This document shows, piece after piece, positions 53,306-62,400 of a DNA stretch of 64,000 bases. The notes below the pieces were generated by a model. The model saw only the letters and a list, made by a program, of their open reading frames with translations, had not been told where the DNA came from and did not search any database. The stretch lies in assembly GCF_913774235.1 (NCBI RefSeq), contig NZ_CAJYDW010000006.1:310001-374000 (forward strand), read 5' to 3'. Every line of letters begins with the position of its first letter. Position 1 is the first letter of the stretch. The position numbers were made by a program, and so were the translations under genes. Source of the DNA: an uncultured Pseudomonas sp. (GTDB lineage Bacteria; Pseudomonadota; Gammaproteobacteria; Pseudomonadales; Pseudomonadaceae).

Positions 53306-54894
53306 CGCCACCCTACCGGGATCCCGCCACCCGTCCCCGTCTGCTACTCACCCTGCTGGCCCTGCTGCTGGCCTGGCCGACGCTGCACCTGGCGGAATTC
53401 GATCTCCTCGGCCTCTTCACCGGCGACAATGCCCGCACCATGGGTAACTTTCTCGCCGGCTTCTGGCCGCCGGCCCATGACGTCGACTTTCTCGCTGTGC
53501 TCGGGCGCGCCACCCTGGAAACCCTGGCCATCGCCACCCTGGGCATGGCCCTGGCCGCACTGATCGCCCTGCCTGCCGCCCTGCTCGCCACCCGTGTGCT
53601 GTCGATCTCTGCCCTGCCTCGCGCCGGACGCCCGGGACGGCTGCCGCGGGTACTGCGCGGCCTGATCCGCGGCGTGCTGATCGTGCTGCGCAGCGTGCCG
53701 GAAATCGTCTGGGCGCTACTGTTCGTCCGCGCCGTGGGCCTTGGACCCACCGCCGGGGTGCTGGCCATCGCCATCACCTATGGCGGCATGCTGGGCAAGG
53801 TCTATGCGGAGATCTTCGAATCGGTCGATCCGCGCCCGGCCCGCGCTCTGCTGCTGCAAGGTGCCGGGCGCTTGCAGGCCTTCGTCTATGGGGTGTTGCC
53901 CAATGCCGCCGGGGAGATGATTTCCTATAGCGTCTACCGCTGGGAATGCGCCATCCGCGCCTCGGTGGTGATGGGCTTCGTCGGTGCCGGTGGCCTGGGC
54001 CAGCAGGTCGATCTGTCGTTGCGCATGTTCGCCGGGGGCGAGGTGGCCAGCCTGCTGCTGACCTTCCTGGTGCTGGTGCTCTTGGCCGATGTGCTCAGTC
54101 GCCTACTACGCCAGGTGGAGCGCGGCCAGGGCCGGGGCCGTGGCGCTCTGACCGTGCTGGCCATGGGCGCCGCCCTGGTGGCGTCCGCCAGCTACCTAGG
54201 CACCGCCTTCGGTGAGTTGCTCAGTGCCCGCGCCCTGGGCCAGATGGGCAGCTTCCTGGCCGACTTCCTGAAGCCCGATTTCTCTCTCGCCCAGCTGACC
54301 GCTGTGGTTCGGGGCGCAGTGGAAACCCTGGCGATGTCGGCCCTGGGCACCCTGCTCGCTGGATTGCTGGGGCTACTGCTGGCATTGCCGGCCGCCGGTC
54401 GTTTCGGCCTGGTCGCCCTGGCGCTGGCCCGGCTGCTGCTCAATGCCCTGCGCGCCGTGCCCGAGCTGGTCTGGGCAGCGCTGATGGTGCTGGCCGCCGG
54501 GCTGGGACCCAACGCCGGTACCCTGGCGCTGGCCCTGCACACCGCCGGGGTCCTCGGCCGCCTGTTCGCCGAAGCCCTGGAAAACACCCCCAAGGCGCCG
54601 GCCGAGGCCATCCGCCTGGCCGGCGGCGGACCTTTGGCGGCCTTTCTCTACGGCACCCTGCCGGCGGTCTGGCCGCAGTTGCTGGCCTATCTGCTCTATC
54701 GCTGGGAAAACAATATCCGCATGGCCAGCATCCTCGGCTTCGTCGGTGCCGGAGGCCTGGGGCAGCAGCTGTATTTCAGCCTGAGCCTGTTCCAGCAGGC
54801 CCAGGCCGCTACCGTGATCCTCGGCATGCTGGTACTGGTGCTGGGCGTGGATCTGTTGAGTAACTGGGCCCGGCAGCGCTGGGTCGTCCGTTAA
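53299..54894 (+). CDS. Putative selenate ABC transporter, fused double permease
   Basis: A 531-residue permease made of two PhnE-type halves. Each half carries six or so predicted helices and the EAA-like cytoplasmic loop, and the repeat signature [17 protein letters not shown] (first half) and [17 protein letters not shown] (second half) shows the internal duplication. Thus one chain can supply both permease units. The start ATG at 53299 overlaps the ATPase stop. The stop codon overlaps the convergent selA stop (TTAA). Confidence 0.85.
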   Translation: MLTPPYRDPATRPRLLLTLLALLLAWPTLHLAEFDLLGLFTGDNARTMGNFLAGFWPPAHDVDFLAVLGRATLETLAIATLGMALAALIALPAALLATRVLSISALPRAGRPGRLPRVLRGLIRGVLIVLRSVPEIVWALLFVRAVGLGPTAGVLAIAITYGGMLGKVYAEIFESVDPRPARALLLQGAGRLQAFVYGVLPNAAGEMISYSVYRWECAIRASVVMGFVGAGGLGQQVDLSLRMFAGGEVASLLLTFLVLVLLADVLSRLLRQVERGQGRGRGALTVLAMGAALVASASYLGTAFGELLSARALGQMGSFLADFLKPDFSLAQLTAVVRGAVETLAMSALGTLLAGLLGLLLALPAAGRFGLVALALARLLLNALRAVPELVWAALMVLAAGLGPNAGTLALALHTAGVLGRLFAEALENTPKAPAEAIRLAGGGPLAAFLYGTLPAVWPQLLAYLLYRWENNIRMASILGFVGAGGLGQQLYFSLSLFQQAQAATVILGMLVLVLGVDLLSNWARQRWVVR

Positions 54895-56300
54895 CGAACT
54901 TCCGGCAGCAGCAACTCCGGTAACTGAGCCAGGAAGGCTAATTCGTCGTCGAGCTGGCGCAGGTCCAGCCAGAGGGCATCGGCGTCGATGCGTCCCACCA
55001 CAGGGATGGGTAGCTGGCGCAGGCCTTCTTCCAGTTGCCGCAGGGCGCGGCCACGCAGACGCTTGCTGACCTGGGGGCGACAGCACAGCGCCGCCCCGGG
55101 CAGGCGGGCTACCGGTTGGGCGCCGCTGCCGATCATGCCCAGCGCCGGCTCGACGCTGACCGCGTAGGTCTCGCCCAGCACGGCGGCGAAGGTGGGCAGC
55201 AGCCGCTCGGCCTGGGCGGTGATGTCCGCTGCCGGGCGCGACAGCAGGCGCAGGCTGGGCAGCCGTTCGGCCAGCCGATCCGGATCGCGATAGAGCGCCA
55301 GAGTCGCCTCCAAGGCGGCCAGGGTCAGCTTGTCTACCCGTAGGGCGCGCTTGAGCGGGTTCTTCTTGATGCGCTCGATGAGGTCCCGGCGGCCGACGAT
55401 GAGGCCGCACTGAGGGCCGCCGAGCAGCTTGTCGCCACTGAAGGTCACCAGGTCCGCACCATCGCGCAGGGCCTGTTGCACCGTGGGTTCGGCGGGCAGG
55501 CCCCAGCGCGTCAGGTCGACCAGGGTACCGCTGCCCAGGTCTTCCAGCAGCGGCACGGCGTGGGCGCGGGCGATAGCGGCCAATTCGGGCGTCGCCACGC
55601 TGGCGGTGAAGCCCTGGACACTGTAGTTGCTGGTATGCACCCGCATCAGCAGCGCGGTGCGCGTACCGATGGCGGCTTCGTAGTCGCGGGCATGGGTGCG
55701 GTTGGTGGTGCCCACCTCCACCAGCTTGACCCCGGCGCGGGCCATGATGTCGGGGATGCGGAAGGCACCACCGATCTCGATCAGCTCGCCGCGGGACAGC
55801 ACCCCTTCCTTCCGCGCGCCTATGGCATGCAGGGCCAGCAAGACCGCCGCGGCGTTGTTGTTGACCACGGTCACCGCCTCGGCGCCGGTGAGTTCGCGCA
55901 CCAGCTCGGCCACCAGGTCGTCGCGATCACCGCGCTTGCCGGTGGCCAGGTCGAACTCCAGATTCATCGGCTGGCGCGCCGCCTCGGTCACCGCGGCGAT
56001 GGCTTCCTCCGCCAGCAATGCCCGGCCCAGGTTGGTGTGCAGCACCGTGCCGGTGAGGTTGAACACCCGCCGCACCCGCGGCCGGCTGCGCAGGGCCAGG
56101 CGTTCGCCCAGGCGGCCGGCCAGCACGCCCTCTTCCACCTCCACGGCGGTCAGCGTCCCGGCCCTCAGCCCCTCGCGCAGATCGTCCAGCAAGGAACGAT
56201 AGCCGCCGAGCACCTGCTCGCGGCCATGGCGCTCCTCCAATGGACGCGAAGCGGGATGGCGCAACAGGCGGTCGATGGACGGCAGGCGAATGGCGGTCAT
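54891..56300 (-). CDS. selA: L-seryl-tRNA(Sec) selenium transferase SelA
   Basis: PLP enzyme that converts Ser-tRNA(Sec) to Sec-tRNA(Sec) with selenophosphate. The PLP lysine is Lys291 ([14 protein letters not shown]), close to Lys295 of E. coli. N-terminal domain and [16 protein letters not shown] are typical. The ATG at 56300 gives 469 residues; longer in-frame starts are unsupported. Neither selB, selD nor a tRNA(Sec) gene is visible next to it, unlike the usual selAB pair. It converges with the transporter by a 3-bp stop-codon overlap. Confidence 0.95.
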   Translation of the reverse strand: MTAIRLPSIDRLLRHPASRPLEERHGREQVLGGYRSLLDDLREGLRAGTLTAVEVEEGVLAGRLGERLALRSRPRVRRVFNLTGTVLHTNLGRALLAEEAIAAVTEAARQPMNLEFDLATGKRGDRDDLVAELVRELTGAEAVTVVNNNAAAVLLALHAIGARKEGVLSRGELIEIGGAFRIPDIMARAGVKLVEVGTTNRTHARDYEAAIGTRTALLMRVHTSNYSVQGFTASVATPELAAIARAHAVPLLEDLGSGTLVDLTRWGLPAEPTVQQALRDGADLVTFSGDKLLGGPQCGLIVGRRDLIERIKKNPLKRALRVDKLTLAALEATLALYRDPDRLAERLPSLRLLSRPAADITAQAERLLPTFAAVLGETYAVSVEPALGMIGSGAQPVARLPGAALCCRPQVSKRLRGRALRQLEEGLRQLPIPVVGRIDADALWLDLRQLDDELAFLAQLPELLLPEVR

Positions 56301-56588
56301 GGAGGCCCCTCGGGTCGAGTCGAGTCCCAGTGTAGCCCGAACCCGTGGCGGATCCTCCCGGGTGGCGAAGGACGCCGACGATCGCCGAACGCCCGCGCGG
56401 TCCTGGGTGGCGAGCCTGGAAAGCGGACCTCGGTCGTCTGGAAATGACCTCCGAGTTCCCGGTTTGCCGCGTGCCAGAGCCCGTCCTAGGATGAACCTCG
56501 AGTGCTTTCCCGAGAGCCTGTGCAAGGCACCCAGCGGAAAGCCCTGGCCACCACGTCCACCGCCCACGACAACAACAAAGGTGCCGTC

Positions 56589-57680
56589 ATGTCCAAGAAA
56601 GCCTCCCCCTGGGCGAGCGATGCCCTCCTCGACACCAGTGACCTCATCAGCCTCGGCAACTTCACTTACCTACAGGCGCTGAAGAGCGCCACCCCGACGC
56701 CGTTGCACCAGACCGCTTCGGCCACGACACCTACCGTCAGCGAATTCCTCAATGGCGCCATCAGCGAGTACGTACTTAACGGCACCCCGGACGGCATGCG
56801 CCCCTTCCTGGTCGATGGCCATCAGCTGACGCTGCACAATTCGCTCAACGGTGCGACGGCCCATACCTGGATCACCGCCGAGAACCAGGTGCTCATCACC
56901 TACGCCGGCACTACCAGAGGCGAGAATCTTCTGATCGATCCCCTGTCCACCGCCGGCGGCCTGCTCAGCGACCTGCAGATCCTCAGCCAACAGGTTTCCA
57001 GCGCCCAGCGGCAGTCGCTGGACTTCGCCCACCAGGTCATCGAAGCCGCGGCCAAGCAGGGCTATGGCACCCAGGACATCTTCGTCACCGGTCATTCCCT
57101 GGGCGGCATCTCGGCGGAATACGTCGCCCAGCAGACGGGCCTGGGCGGCATCAGCTTCGAAGCCTCGGGCATTCCCCGCGATGCCCAGGCGGCGGGCCAC
57201 GGCGGCAACTTCGTCAACGTGGTCACCCTCGGTGATCCGGTGGCCAACTACAGCTCCGATATCCGTGGCGAGCAGCCTTTCGCCCCCACCTTCGTCAGCC
57301 AGGCCGATGGCGGCGGCAGCCTGCCGCACTATGGCTCGCTGTTTTTGATCGGCGCCCAGTCCGACCAGCACGACCTGACCCAGGCGGCGGCCAAGGTGGG
57401 TCATCTGTTCACCGGCGATAACGGCGGCCAGGTCAATCCCCTGGATGCCGCCCTGCATCCGATCAGCGTCACCGCGGGCCTGGCCGAGGCAGCGCGGCTG
57501 ATCGCCGAATTCCATCTGCCAGCGGCCGAGTACACCAACCTGGGCGTCACACCCACCGGCGGCTTTCTCGATACTCTGCCGGCGCATATCGGCACGGCCC
57601 ATGGTCCGGTTTTGATGGTCGGCAACTACAGCGTGGCGGAGTTGCAGGCCTTTGCCGAGACCCACGCCACCTTTGGTTAG
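56589..57680 (+). CDS. Lipase-like alpha/beta hydrolase
   Basis: A 363-residue protein with the nucleophile elbow GHSLGG at residues 168-173 (Ser170) in a class-3-lipase-like context ([17 protein letters not shown] before it, [10 protein letters not shown] and [12 protein letters not shown] after it). No signal peptide, lipobox or RTX glycine-rich repeats are seen, so secretion by Sec or a classical type I RTX route is not supported; a leaderless effector or intracellular enzyme is possible. The substrate is unknown. The chosen ATG follows an AAAGG sequence. An ankyrin-repeat gene follows in the same direction. Confidence 0.75.
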   Translation: MSKKASPWASDALLDTSDLISLGNFTYLQALKSATPTPLHQTASATTPTVSEFLNGAISEYVLNGTPDGMRPFLVDGHQLTLHNSLNGATAHTWITAENQVLITYAGTTRGENLLIDPLSTAGGLLSDLQILSQQVSSAQRQSLDFAHQVIEAAAKQGYGTQDIFVTGHSLGGISAEYVAQQTGLGGISFEASGIPRDAQAAGHGGNFVNVVTLGDPVANYSSDIRGEQPFAPTFVSQADGGGSLPHYGSLFLIGAQSDQHDLTQAAAKVGHLFTGDNGGQVNPLDAALHPISVTAGLAEAARLIAEFHLPAAEYTNLGVTPTGGFLDTLPAHIGTAHGPVLMVGNYSVAELQAFAETHATFG

Positions 57681-57733
57681 CGACGCTGTGACGAAACTTC
57701 CGCCGGATCGCCCGGGTCTGCCTCCCTATCGCT

Positions 57734-57751
57734 CGGGGCCTTCAGGCCCCG
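57734..57751 (+). other. UUCA-loop hairpin between the lipase and ankyrin genes
   Basis: CGGGGCC and GGCCCCG pair perfectly around a TTCA loop, 53 bp after the lipase stop and 26 bp before the ankyrin start. There is no T-run. It may attenuate transcription between the two genes or structure the leader. Confidence 0.45.
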
Positions 57752-57777
57752 CTGCCCGTATCGACCAGGAGAGAGCC

Positions 57778-58302
57778 ATGACCGACCAGGGTCCCCAGCG
57801 CATGACCGACGAAGAAGCCCAGGAATTCGCCACCGAGGTATTCAACCTGGCCCGCACCGGCAATGCCGAGGTACTGGCCCTGGTGCTGGACAAGGGCCTG
57901 ACGCCCAACCTGCGCAATCACAAGGGCGACAGCCTGCTGATGCTGGCCAGCTATCACGGTCATCTGGAAGCCAGTCGGGTGCTGCTGGAGCATCGTGCCG
58001 ATCCGAACCTGGCCAACGACATGGGCCAGTCGCCGCTGGCCGGCGCGGCCTTCAAGAACAATCTGCCCATGGCCGAGTTGCTGCTGGAACACGGCGCCGC
58101 GGTGGAAGGCGCCATGCCCGACGGCAAGACCGCGCTGATGATGGCGGCCATGTTCAATCACGTGCAGATGGTGGAACTGCTGGTCACGCGGGGCGCCGAT
58201 CCCAAGGCCCGCGACGCCGCCGGCAACACAGCGCTGAGCGTGGCCCGCGCCATGGGCGCCCAGGATACCCCCGCCGTGCTGGAGCGCCTGGGCGGCGCCT
58301 GA
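57778..58302 (+). CDS. Ankyrin-repeat protein
   Basis: A 174-residue protein with four ankyrin repeats between about residues 30 and 165 (for example KGDSLLMLASYHGHLEASRVLL, then two more). No signal peptide is seen. The ATG at 57778 has a good ribosome site (CAGGAGAGAGCC). Pseudomonads have small ankyrin proteins tied to catalase (AnkB with KatB); here the lipase gene lies 97 bp upstream and katG about 5 kb away, so its partner is unclear. It could act as an immunity or binding partner of the lipase (inference only). Confidence 0.88.
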   Translation: MTDQGPQRMTDEEAQEFATEVFNLARTGNAEVLALVLDKGLTPNLRNHKGDSLLMLASYHGHLEASRVLLEHRADPNLANDMGQSPLAGAAFKNNLPMAELLLEHGAAVEGAMPDGKTALMMAAMFNHVQMVELLVTRGADPKARDAAGNTALSVARAMGAQDTPAVLERLGGA

Positions 58303-58304
58303 TC

Positions 58305-58446
58305 AGAGCCTATTTAAAGGCTCGCGAGCTAGAGACAAACAAGGCGAAAATGCCTGAGGAAGCGGAGTTTACGAGTGGTAAATGAGCATTCCGAAGGCAT
58401 TTTCAACGCCGTTTGGCCGACGCGCAGCAGACTTTGAACAGGCTCT
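58305..58446. repeat. MITE-like palindromic element with terminal inverted repeats
   Basis: The 142-bp segment starts AGAGCCTATTTAAA and ends TTTGAACAGGCTCT, which are imperfect terminal inverted repeats. Internally GGCGAAAATGCC pairs with GGCATTTTCAACGCC-type sequence around a GAGTGGTAAATGAGCATTC centre. The layout resembles non-coding intergenic palindromes dispersed in pseudomonads. Its right end touches the first base of the stop codon of the next minus-strand gene, so it lies exactly between two convergent genes. Confidence 0.7.
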
Positions 58447-59369
58447 TAGCGCTTCTGGTAGCTATAGAACAGATTGGGCTCGCTGACCTCATAGAGATTG
58501 CCGGCCGTATCCAGGGTGACACCCTCGGGTTGGCGGATGCGCCGCGAGAGGCCGCCGAAGGGGGCAGACAAGGAGCGGGTATCCAGGGTGCGGCCCTGGT
58601 CGTCGAGTTCGATCAGCACCCGCGATTCGTCGCTGAGCAGCAGCAGGTGACCGCTACGGCGATCGACGTGGACGGCGGACAGATCGCCGGTACTGGGTGC
58701 CTGGTCCAGCCAGGCCTGGCGGTCGATGATGCGCAGGGCGAAGTCACCGTCGAAGCTTTTCAGCAGGCCGCGGATTTCATAGAGCTTGCGCGGCGAGTGT
58801 TCCTTGACCACGAACAGACGATCATGGGTAGGGTCGTAATCCAGCCCTTCGAAGCCCTGGTTGGCGCGGGGGAAGAGGTCCAGGGTCAGGCTGCGGTAGT
58901 CGCTGCGGCGCAGCACGTCGTCCCCCTCGGGGATGTTCACCAGGGTCAGGGCATTGGCGCCCTCTTCCGCCAGCAGCAGGCGGTCGTCGCCCAGGTAGGT
59001 CACGCCCTCGACGTCGTCGAAGCCTTCCAGGCGATGGCGTTGCAGCAGGTCGCCGTCGCGACTCAGGGCCAGGAGCTCCGGCGGATTGTTGACCACCGCC
59101 CAGAGCCGGTCCCGCACCGGGTCGTAGCTGAGGTCCGAGAGATTCTCGCTGACCCCGGCCACCGGCTTGGCTTCCACCACCACCCGGTAGCGACCGAGTT
59201 CCAGGGACGTACGGGGTTCGCTCTGCCATTGCTGGCCGAGCCAGAACAGCAACTGGCTATCCAGGTGACTGCTGCGCAGGCCCTGGGTTGCCCCCAGCGC
59301 CAGCAGCAGGGCCAGCCCCATTAGCCAACCCCTGCGGCCGATCCTGATCCGTCGTACCCACGCCGTCAT
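58446..59369 (-). CDS. SdiA-regulated-type (YjiK-like) beta-propeller protein
   Basis: A 307-residue protein with an N-terminal membrane anchor or uncleaved signal (WLMGLALLLALGATQGL at about 15-31) and a beta-propeller-like periplasmic part with repeated segments (SENLSDLSYDPVRDRLWAVV, QGFEGLDYDPTHDRLFVV, TGDLSAVHVDRRSGHLLLL). This fits the SdiA-regulated (PF06977-like) family, whose members are predicted phytase- or esterase-like without proven function. It lies 67 bp downstream of the synthetase gene on the same strand, so it may be cotranscribed. Confidence 0.8.
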   Translation of the reverse strand: MTAWVRRIRIGRRGWLMGLALLLALGATQGLRSSHLDSQLLFWLGQQWQSEPRTSLELGRYRVVVEAKPVAGVSENLSDLSYDPVRDRLWAVVNNPPELLALSRDGDLLQRHRLEGFDDVEGVTYLGDDRLLLAEEGANALTLVNIPEGDDVLRRSDYRSLTLDLFPRANQGFEGLDYDPTHDRLFVVKEHSPRKLYEIRGLLKSFDGDFALRIIDRQAWLDQAPSTGDLSAVHVDRRSGHLLLLSDESRVLIELDDQGRTLDTRSLSAPFGGLSRRIRQPEGVTLDTAGNLYEVSEPNLFYSYQKR

Positions 59370-59375
59370 CGCCTT

Positions 59376-59398
59376 GCCCCGTCATCGTTGTACGGGGC
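59376..59398 (-). terminator. Hairpin between the synthetase and propeller genes
   Basis: GCCCCGT (59376-59382) pairs with ACGGGGC (59392-59398) around a 9-nt loop in the 67-bp gap. No U-run is present, so partial termination or an RNA end structure is the likeliest role. Confidence 0.4.
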
Positions 59399-59436
59399 GG
59401 AGTATCCAAGGCTGTCTTTATGGTTGTGTGACAGTG

Positions 59437-62400
59437 CTAACGGCGGGGTTGAACCGGATTGCCCTCCCAGCGCGACCGCGCCGGCAGGCTTTCTCCCTTC
59501 ATCACCAGCGACAGCGGGCCCAGCTCCACGTCGTCGCCGACGCGGGCGCCGTAGAGCACCACGCTGCGCGGGCCGAGGTTGATGCCCTTGCCCAGCTCCA
59601 CTTCGCCGACCTTCATCACCCGATCCTCGAACAGGTGGGTCTGGGGACCGGCCAGGGCGTTGAGTTCGCCATGGTCACCGAGGTGCACGCAGTCGAATTC
59701 GGTGAGATCGGTGGTGTCCAGGTAGGTACCGCGACCCAGCCGAGCACCGAGCAGGCGCAGCGCCAGCGGCAGCCAGGGCGTGCCGCGCAGGGTGCCGAGC
59801 AGGTTGGGTACCGCCAGGGTCTCGTAGAGGCTGGTGATGGCCTCGCTGCGCCAGACGAAGAAGGTCCACATGGGCGCCGAGCGCGGACGATAGCGACCTA
59901 CCACCAGCCACTTGAGCACCAGCACCACCAGGAAGCTGGCCAGGGCGAAGGTGCTGCCGGCCAGCAGGGTCTCGCCGAGCAGTTGCAGCCAGGCACCCTG
60001 CTGCCACAGCGGCACCAGGGCTTCGGCGATGGCGCAGCCGGCAGCCACGGTGAAGCCGGTGGGCAGCACGATGCGCAGGGCCTCGATCAGGCCGCGGACC
60101 ACCCGGCGCCAGGGCGCCGGACGGAAGGTCAGGCTTTCCGGGTAGCCGGTGAGGGTTTCCCGCGCCGGCAGCCGCACGGCGGGCGAGCCAAGCCAGGTTT
60201 CGCCCTGGCGCAAGGGTACGCCTTCATCGAGCCGACCCAGGACACCGATCAGGGCATCCTCGGGGATATGGCAACCATCGGCGACGTAGGCACCGTTGCC
60301 GACGAAGCTGCGGCGGGCGATGGAGGTGCGTTTGAGGGTCATCCAGCCCTGGGCGACCTGCTCGTCACCGAGCATCACGGCATCGGCGATGAAGGTTTCG
60401 GCGCCCAGCTCCAGCAAGGAGGATACCGGGCCCTGGGCCGTGGAAATCTCGGCGTCACGGCCAACCCGCGCCCCCAGCAGGCGATACCAGAGGGCCGAGT
60501 AGACCGTGGCATAGAGGCCCTGCAGACTCTGCAATGCCGACTCCTGGATCAGGTTGGCCAGCCATTTGCGCCAGTAGAAGAAGCTGTCGACCGACCACTG
60601 ACCTTCGTCGAGGCGCGGCAGGATCAGCCGGCGAGCCAGGGCGCAGCCGAGCAGGGTCAAAGCCACGCTGACCACTCCCAGCGGCAGGGCCAGCACGCCG
60701 TATTGCAGGGCATCGAGCAGCAACGAAGAGGTGTGCCACCAGGGCAGGCCGCCGAAGCTTTCCAGCTCGTCGATCAGCAGCGCCAGGGGAAACAGCGGCA
60801 TGAAGAACAGTACCGACACCAGCAAGCCGCTGAGCGCGTAGAGTCCGTTCAGTAGCGCACGGCGCGCACGGGAGATCGGTGCCGGCGGCGCGACACGGGC
60901 ACCGACGGCGCCCTGGTCATGGGCCGGGGCACCGCCCCAGACGCGACCGTCCGGGACCCGCTGACCGCTGCGTAGCGCGGACTGGGCTTGCAGGCGAGCG
61001 CCAGCACCGAGGGCAGTGTCGCCTTCGAGGATGGCATAGGAACCCACCTGGGCTTCCGCACCGACGCTGACGGCGCCCAGCAGCAATTCGCCACGCAGCA
61101 CTCGGGCGTTCTCGAAATTGACGCCATTGCCCAGACTCGCGCCCTGCCCCAGGGAGAGCAGCTCGGGTACACGCAGGGTGAAGGTACCGACGAAGGCCTC
61201 GGCGCCGACTCGGGCGCCCAGCAACCGCAGCCAACCCCTTGCCAGCGGCGAGCCACTGAGCAGGTAGGCCGGCGCCATGGCCAGGAAGCGTTCTCCGAGC
61301 CACCAGCGGTAGTAGGTCAGCCCCCAGAGCGGATAACGACCGGCTTCCAGGCGACCGGTCAGGCGCTTGCCGAGCAGGGCCACGGCGAATTCCAGGCCGA
61401 TGGCCAGGACGAACAGCCCCAGGGCGGTCAGCATGGCCAGCGGCAGCGCCGTGCCGGAATGGATCAGCAGGGGGAAGGCCAGGAAGGGCGCCAGCCAGCG
61501 CCCCAGGCGCAGGGTCAGCAGCGGCGGCAAGGCCACCGCCTGGGCCAGACCACAACGCCAGCGCCGCCAGCGACTGGGCGGGGCCCAGGCCTCGGTGGCC
61601 GTGGCCTGGCCGGCCTGTTCGGCATCGGCTTCGAGGGCCTCGGCGATGGCGCCCAGGGTACGTCCCGCATAGACCGCCTTGACCGTGGCGCTGGCATAGC
61701 GCGGGTCCTGGCGCAGTCGCGAGACCAGCCGCGCGGCGAACAGCGAATGCCCGCCGAGGTCATCGAAGAAATCCATCTCGGCCTGCAGGGCTTGACCGGG
61801 GAACAGCTCGGCGGTGGCCGCCAGGACCGCGCCCAGGGCACCGCTGGCGGCGACCACTGGCGCCACGGCAGCGATGGCCAGCGGGCGCGCGCGCAGTTGC
61901 TTGCGGTCGATCTTGCCGGAATTCAGCCGCGGCATCTCGCTGAGCCATTCGAAGCGGCTCGGCACCATATACAGCGGCAGGCAGCCGGCCAGCTCGGTCC
62001 GCAACAGGTCGCTGCGCGGCAGCGGGCCACCATCGCCGACCATGAAGGCCACCAGTTGCTCCACGCCGCCCTCTTCGCGCAGCACCACCGCCACGGTCCC
62101 CACGCCGGGCTGGCGGGCCAGGGTGGCTTCGATCTCACCCAGCTCGACGCGATAGCCACGGATCTTCACCTGGTCGTCGACCCGGCCCAGGCAATGCACC
62201 TGGCCGTGTTCGTCGACCCGCGCCAGGTCACCGGTGCGATAGAGCTTGAGGTCGTGACTGCCGGTGCTCCAGGGGTTGGGCAGGAATTTCTCGGCGGTCA
62301 GCTCCGGCCGCCCAAGGTAGCCGTCAGCGACGCCCGGACCGGTGATGCAGAGTTCGCCCACCTGGTCGCGCGGCAGCAGCGCCAGCGGCTGGCTGGCATC

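Noticed and set aside
56301-56588. tRNA(Sec) or a SECIS-like element near selA
   Set aside because: No cloverleaf, CCA end or T-loop GGTTCGA in proper context could be found in these 288 bp.
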